Shown here: one piece after another, positions 60,256 through 64,000 of the stretch | How positions within the stretch are numbered: position 1 is the stretch's first letter | How the letters are laid out: each line of letters begins with the position of its first letter | Origin: Bacteroidaceae bacterium | Lineage (GTDB): Bacteria > Bacteroidota > Bacteroidia > Bacteroidales > Bacteroidaceae | NCBI GenBank assembly: GCA_016286165.1 | Contig: JAEESE010000011.1 | Coordinates: 1-64,000 of the forward strand | Direction of reading: 5' to 3' | Length of the DNA: 64,000 nt | Notes under the pieces: generated by a model | Told to the model about the DNA's origin: nothing | Seen by the model: only the letters and a program-made list of their open reading frames with translations | Database searches by the model: none | Translations under genes and position numbers: made by a program

Positions 60256-61203
60256 ATGCAGTACAGAGAATTAGGAAAAACGGGCTTGAAGGTGTCGGCC
60301 CTTAGTTTCGGTGCATCGTCGTTAGGCGGTGTGTTCCATGAGATCGACGAAGGCCGGGCCGTGGAAACGGTGGGCGTAGCCCTCGAAGGCGGCATGAACC
60401 TTATTGATGTCTCACCTTACTACGGTCATTATCGTGCCGAGCGTGTGCTGGGCCGTGCTTTGCGCCAGCTGCCTCGCGAGAAGTATATCCTCTCCACTAA
60501 GGTCGGGCGCTACGGCAAGGATGGCGTCAACACCTGGGACTACAGCGGCCGTCGTGCTCAGGAAAGTGTTTATGAGAGCATGGAGCGCCTTGGCGTCGAG
60601 CATATAGATATCATTAATGTTCACGATATCGAGTTCCAGGCTGCGCTGCCGGGCGGTCTGCAATTGGTGGTAGATGAAACATTGCCGGCGCTTGTGGAGA
60701 TGAAAGAGAAAGGATTGGTGAGCCATGTCGGCATCACGGACCTTCAGATTCCTAACCTGCGCTGGGTTATCGACCACAGTCCCGAAGGCACAGTGGAGTC
60801 GGTACTCAACTTCTGTCACTACTGCCTTTGTGATGATGCTTTGGCTGACCACCTTGATTATTTCGAGAGTCACGGCATTGGCGTCATCAATGCTTCGCCG
60901 CTGTCGATGGGCTTGCTTTCCGAACGCGGAGTGCCTGCTTGGCATCCGGCTCCGAAACCATTGGTTGAGGCTTGCCAACGTGCTGCTCAGCACTGCAAGG
61001 CCAAGGGTTATCCCATCGAGAAGCTGGCTATGCAGTACTCCGTAAGCAATCCGCGTGTTACTTCTACCTTGTTCTCCTCGGCTAACCCAGATAATGTGCG
61101 TCGCAACCTTGAATACATCAGCGAGCCTATCGATTGGCAGTTGGTAAAGGAGGTGCAAGATATTATCGGTGATCAAAAACGTGTGACATGGGCAAACTCA
61201 TAA
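60256..61203 (+). CDS. Aldo/keto reductase, L-fucose/L-galactose dehydrogenase-like
   Basis: NAD(P)-dependent TIM-barrel enzyme, 315 aa. 'MQYRELGKTGLKVSALSFGASSLGG' (1-25) and 'LIDVSPYYGHYRAERVLGRAL' (Asp and Tyr of the catalytic tetrad, about 50-56) are typical. 'KYILSTKVGRYG' gives the Lys (about 83) and 'IINVHDIE' the His (about 120). The shape matches plant-type L-galactose dehydrogenase and bacterial D-threo-aldose (L-fucose) 1-dehydrogenase, which make the lactone. Its stop overlaps the next start by 16 bp, and fucI follows, so an L-fucose substrate is the best inference. Confidence 0.85.
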   Translation: MQYRELGKTGLKVSALSFGASSLGGVFHEIDEGRAVETVGVALEGGMNLIDVSPYYGHYRAERVLGRALRQLPREKYILSTKVGRYGKDGVNTWDYSGRRAQESVYESMERLGVEHIDIINVHDIEFQAALPGGLQLVVDETLPALVEMKEKGLVSHVGITDLQIPNLRWVIDHSPEGTVESVLNFCHYCLCDDALADHLDYFESHGIGVINASPLSMGLLSERGVPAWHPAPKPLVEACQRAAQHCKAKGYPIEKLAMQYSVSNPRVTSTLFSSANPDNVRRNLEYISEPIDWQLVKEVQDIIGDQKRVTWANS

Positions 61204-62132
61204 TAGACACTCATAGCCATCTTTGGCTACGTCAAGACACACAGTGGAACGGCTTGGTCATTCGCACGAAGGAAGGCAATGGCAGCCGTTCGGCTTTCCT
61301 CGGCGAGGAGCGGCAGATGCTTCCGCCTTTTATGATTGACGGTCGCAACACGGCAGAGGTGTTCCTTAGTAATATGGATTACGCGCAGGTCGGCGCAGCC
61401 GTGGTTGTGCAGGAGTTTATCGACGGCATCCAGAACGACTATCTGAAGACCGTACAGCAGCAATATCCCGACCGATTTTTCTGCTATGCGATGGTCGATT
61501 ATTTGCACGACGGCTTCTGCGAGCAGGCTGTGCGCCTCATGACAGCCGACGGCTTCAAGGGTATGGCCATTCCTGGTCACAGATTGTTGGGCCGGAAACT
61601 TACTGAACCTGAGATGATGGATATGTTCCGTTGGATGGAAGCTAATGGCAAATACCTGAGCATCACACTTGCCGACGGCGATGAGCAAGTGGCAGAACTG
61701 CGGGAGGTCATTGCTGAATGTCCGAGGTTGAAGGTTGCCATCGGACACCTTGGCATGGCCGACCAACCGCAGACACCGCCTTGGGAAAACGAGAGTTGGC
61801 GCCAGCAGATTCTCTTAGCCCGTCATGAGAATGTGATGGTTGAGAGCGGTGGCATCACATGGCTCTACAACACGGAATTCTATCCTTTCCCTTCGGCCGT
61901 GCGAGCCATTCGTGAAGCTGCCGACCTCGTAGGAATGGAGAAACTGATGTGGGGCAGCGATTATCCACGCACCATCACCGCCATCACCTATCGTATGTCC
62001 TACGACTTCATCTTCCGCAGCGACCTTTTCACCCAAGACGAACAAGCCGCATTCCTCGGCGAGAACGCCAAGCGTTTTTATGGCTTCAAGAACTTGCCTG
62101 AACTACCTTATATAAAGAACATGTCTGAATAA
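61188..62132 (+). CDS. Amidohydrolase-family lactonase (L-fuconolactonase-like)
   Basis: TIM-barrel amidohydrolase, 314 aa. '[10 protein letters not shown]' (5-14) supplies the first His pair, 'KVAIGHLGM' (about 184) a further His, and '[11 protein letters not shown]' (about 262) the metal/acid Asp. No signal peptide is seen. The fold and operon place are those of COG3618-type sugar lactonases that open the lactone produced by a neighbouring dehydrogenase. It overlaps the reductase gene by 16 bp and is 14 bp before fucI. Alternative: another small amidohydrolase; direct evidence for the lactone is only by context. Confidence 0.78.
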   Translation: MGKLIIDTHSHLWLRQDTQWNGLVIRTKEGNGSRSAFLGEERQMLPPFMIDGRNTAEVFLSNMDYAQVGAAVVVQEFIDGIQNDYLKTVQQQYPDRFFCYAMVDYLHDGFCEQAVRLMTADGFKGMAIPGHRLLGRKLTEPEMMDMFRWMEANGKYLSITLADGDEQVAELREVIAECPRLKVAIGHLGMADQPQTPPWENESWRQQILLARHENVMVESGGITWLYNTEFYPFPSAVRAIREAADLVGMEKLMWGSDYPRTITAITYRMSYDFIFRSDLFTQDEQAAFLGENAKRFYGFKNLPELPYIKNMSE

Positions 62133-62146
62133 AACCTTATAAGCAT

Positions 62147-63964
62147 ATGAGTACTTACCCAAAGATCGGCATTCGTCCGACCATCGACGGTCGCCAAGGT
62201 GGCGTCCGCGAAAGCCTCGAAGAGAAGACAATGGCACTGGCTAAGGCTGTGGCCGAGTTAATAACCAAGAACCTGCGTAATGGCGACGGTTCGCCTGTGG
62301 AATGTGTCATCGCCGACACGACGATAGGCCGCGTGGCTGAGAGCGCCGCTTGTGCCGAGAAGTTCGAACGTGAAGGCGTAGGTAGCACCATTTCCGTGAC
62401 CTCTTGCTGGTGCTATGGCTCCGAGACAATGGATATGAATCCCCATTATCCGAAGGCTGTCTGGGGCTTCAATGGCACTGAGCGTCCTGGTGCTGTCTAT
62501 CTGGCTGCCGTGCTTGCCGCTCATGCTCAGAAGGGCCTACCCGCTTTCGGCATCTATGGTCATGATGTGCAGGATCTCGACGATAACACTATTCCCGCTG
62601 ACGTGGCAGAGAAGATTCTTCGCTTCGCTCGTGCGGCACAGGCTGTGGCCACGATGAAGGGCAAGAGCTACTTGTCGATGGGCAACACTTGTATGGGTAT
62701 CGCAGGCTCCATCGTTGATGCCGATTTCCTGCAGCACTACCTCGGCATGCGCACAGAGTATGTCTCACTCGTTGAGATCCTGCGTCGCGTGGACTTCAAT
62801 ATCTTCGACCCTGAAGAGTTCAAGAAAGCAATGGCGTGGGTGGAGAAATATTGCAAGCCGCAGGAAGGTCACGACTATAATGAGGACCGTCCACTCTTCC
62901 CCGGCACCCCCATGACCACTTTCAACGGCAAGGGCAAAGGCAAGAACCGTGAAGAGAAAGATGCCGACTGGGAGTTCACCGTCAAGACGATGATGATTAT
63001 CCGCGACCTCATGCACGGCAATCCTCGTCTTCTGGAGATGGGTTACAAGGAAGAAGCGCTTGGTCATAACGCCCTCTTTGGTGGTGTACAAGGCCAGCGC
63101 CAATGGACCGACTATCGTCCCAACTTCGACTTCCCCGAATCTATGCTTTGCACCTCGTTTGACTGGAATGGCGTGCGCGAAGCCGACGTCTTAGCCACAG
63201 AAAACGACTTCCTCAACGGTCTGTCGATGCTCTTCGGTCATCTGCTCACCAACCGCGGCGTCATGTTCTCGGATATCCGCACCTATTGGAGCCCCGAAGC
63301 AGTGGAGCGCGTCACGGGTACTGTGCTGAGCGGTTTGCCTGCCCAGGGTTTCATCCACCTCATCAACAGTGGTGCTACTACCCTCGATGCCACAGGAGCC
63401 ATGACTGCTGCCGATGGCAAGCCCACAATGAAAGAGCCTTGGAACATCACCGATGCTGATGTGGAAGCCTGCCTTAAGGCCACCTCATGGATGCCTGCCG
63501 ACCGTGACTATTTCCGTGGCGGCGGCTACAGCTCGCACTTCGTCACCAAGGGCGGTATGCCTATGACCATGATGCGTGTAAACCGTGTTGCCGGTCTCGG
63601 CCCAGTGCTGCAGTTGGCTGAAGGCTGGACGGTAGAACTTGACCCGAAGACACACGATATCCTCGACAAACGCACCGATCCAACTTGGCCTACGACATGG
63701 TTTGTGCCTCGTCTCGATCCGTCGAAGGACTGCTTCAAGGATGTCTATAGCGTCATGAACTGCTGGGGCGCCAACCATGGTGCCATCGCCTATGGCCATA
63801 TCGGAGCCGACCTCATCACGCTGTGCTCTATTCTCCGCATCCCTGTTTGCATGCATAACGTAGCCGATGCCGACATCTTCCGTCCTGCAGCCTGGAATGC
63901 CTTCGGTATGGACAAGGAGGGCGCTGACTACCGTGCCTGCCAGAATTTCGGACCGTTGTATTAG
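62147..63964 (+). CDS. fucI: L-fucose isomerase
   Basis: Mn-dependent aldose-ketose isomerase, L-fucose to L-fuculose (also D-arabinose to D-ribulose), cytoplasmic hexamer. The 605 aa length compares with 591 in E. coli. '[25 protein letters not shown]' (about 5), '[13 protein letters not shown]' (about 85), '[18 protein letters not shown]' (about 178), '[31 protein letters not shown]' with a metal Glu and Asp (about 345) and '[16 protein letters not shown]' with the metal His (about 540) are all recognised. The gene is complete and ends 36 bp from the window edge; kinase and aldolase genes are not seen. Confidence 0.97.
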   Translation: MSTYPKIGIRPTIDGRQGGVRESLEEKTMALAKAVAELITKNLRNGDGSPVECVIADTTIGRVAESAACAEKFEREGVGSTISVTSCWCYGSETMDMNPHYPKAVWGFNGTERPGAVYLAAVLAAHAQKGLPAFGIYGHDVQDLDDNTIPADVAEKILRFARAAQAVATMKGKSYLSMGNTCMGIAGSIVDADFLQHYLGMRTEYVSLVEILRRVDFNIFDPEEFKKAMAWVEKYCKPQEGHDYNEDRPLFPGTPMTTFNGKGKGKNREEKDADWEFTVKTMMIIRDLMHGNPRLLEMGYKEEALGHNALFGGVQGQRQWTDYRPNFDFPESMLCTSFDWNGVREADVLATENDFLNGLSMLFGHLLTNRGVMFSDIRTYWSPEAVERVTGTVLSGLPAQGFIHLINSGATTLDATGAMTAADGKPTMKEPWNITDADVEACLKATSWMPADRDYFRGGGYSSHFVTKGGMPMTMMRVNRVAGLGPVLQLAEGWTVELDPKTHDILDKRTDPTWPTTWFVPRLDPSKDCFKDVYSVMNCWGANHGAIAYGHIGADLITLCSILRIPVCMHNVADADIFRPAAWNAFGMDKEGADYRACQNFGPLY

Positions 63965-64000
63965 GCCCCCCTCCCCGCTCTCCCCCCCCCCTTGGGGAGG
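63965..64000. repeat. C-run intergenic repeat (cut by the window edge)
   Basis: GGCCCCCCTCCCC, a run of Cs and CTTGGGGAGG immediately after the fucI stop. It resembles the in-frame insert of clpB at 12023. It may serve as a hairpin (CTCCCC/GGGGAG). Confidence 0.5.

Overview
The window reads as chromosome of a gut- or rumen-type member of Bacteroidales, most like Prevotellaceae or a close relative. This rests on Bacteroidetes-type promoters (TAnnTTTG about 30 to 130 nt upstream of starts), the RicT-GldH pair, a PorT-like barrel, conserved neighbourhoods such as M23/DUF1599/DoxX/tpiA/SPOR/folE, GH78/GH2/GH109-type glycosidases and secreted proteins ending in a short dockerin-like module. Species cannot be named from sequence alone.

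Layout. 1-125: 3' end of 5S rRNA and its terminator. 0.36-9.6 kb: secreted GH78 rhamnosidase and rnhB (+), then on minus a secreted sialate/xylan-type acetylesterase, recA and carboxynorspermidine dehydrogenase. 9.8-15.4 kb (+): clpB, holB, ricT-like, gldH. 15.4-23.3 kb (-): a palindromic repeat region, a dockerin-tagged M6 metalloprotease and a dockerin-tagged endonuclease/exonuclease/phosphatase-fold protein. 23.6-25.9 kb: pnp (-). 26.1-31.7 kb: two divergent secreted GH2 enzymes with tRNA-Met(CAU) between them. 31.7-38.0 kb: porT-like, a permuted 5'-nucleotidase lipoprotein, rplS, a 55-aa ferredoxin missed by the ORF track, glyS and an FKBP lipoprotein. 38.0-42.5 kb: a cluster of 22-bp repeats and a dockerin-tagged LRR protein. 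42.8-50.7 kb (+): pyrK, pyrD, FecCD permease, comM, GH109-like, recG. 50.8-60.1 kb (-): manA, folE, SPOR, tpiA, DoxX, DUF1599, M23/LysM, ndk, queA, Smr protein. 60.2-64 kb (+): a sugar operon of aldo-keto reductase, lactonase-like amidohydrolase and L-fucose isomerase.

Functionally it is core metabolism mixed with glycan use: rhamnosidase, GH2 enzymes, acetylesterase and a GH109-like enzyme could release sugars, and the last operon would handle L-fucose. PorT and GldH imply a type IX secretion apparatus, while three secreted proteins end in dockerin-like repeats with no cohesin in the window.

The most unusual signal is non-coding. Two intergenic regions hold five unrelated tandem repeat families that all have exactly 22-bp spacing, most with an internal palindrome. 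Short repeat phrases of the kind found between genes also occur in frame inside conserved genes: ClpB, PyrK, a GH2 enzyme, the FKBP signal peptide and the DoxX tail. In three of these the internal period is 21 bp, which keeps frame.
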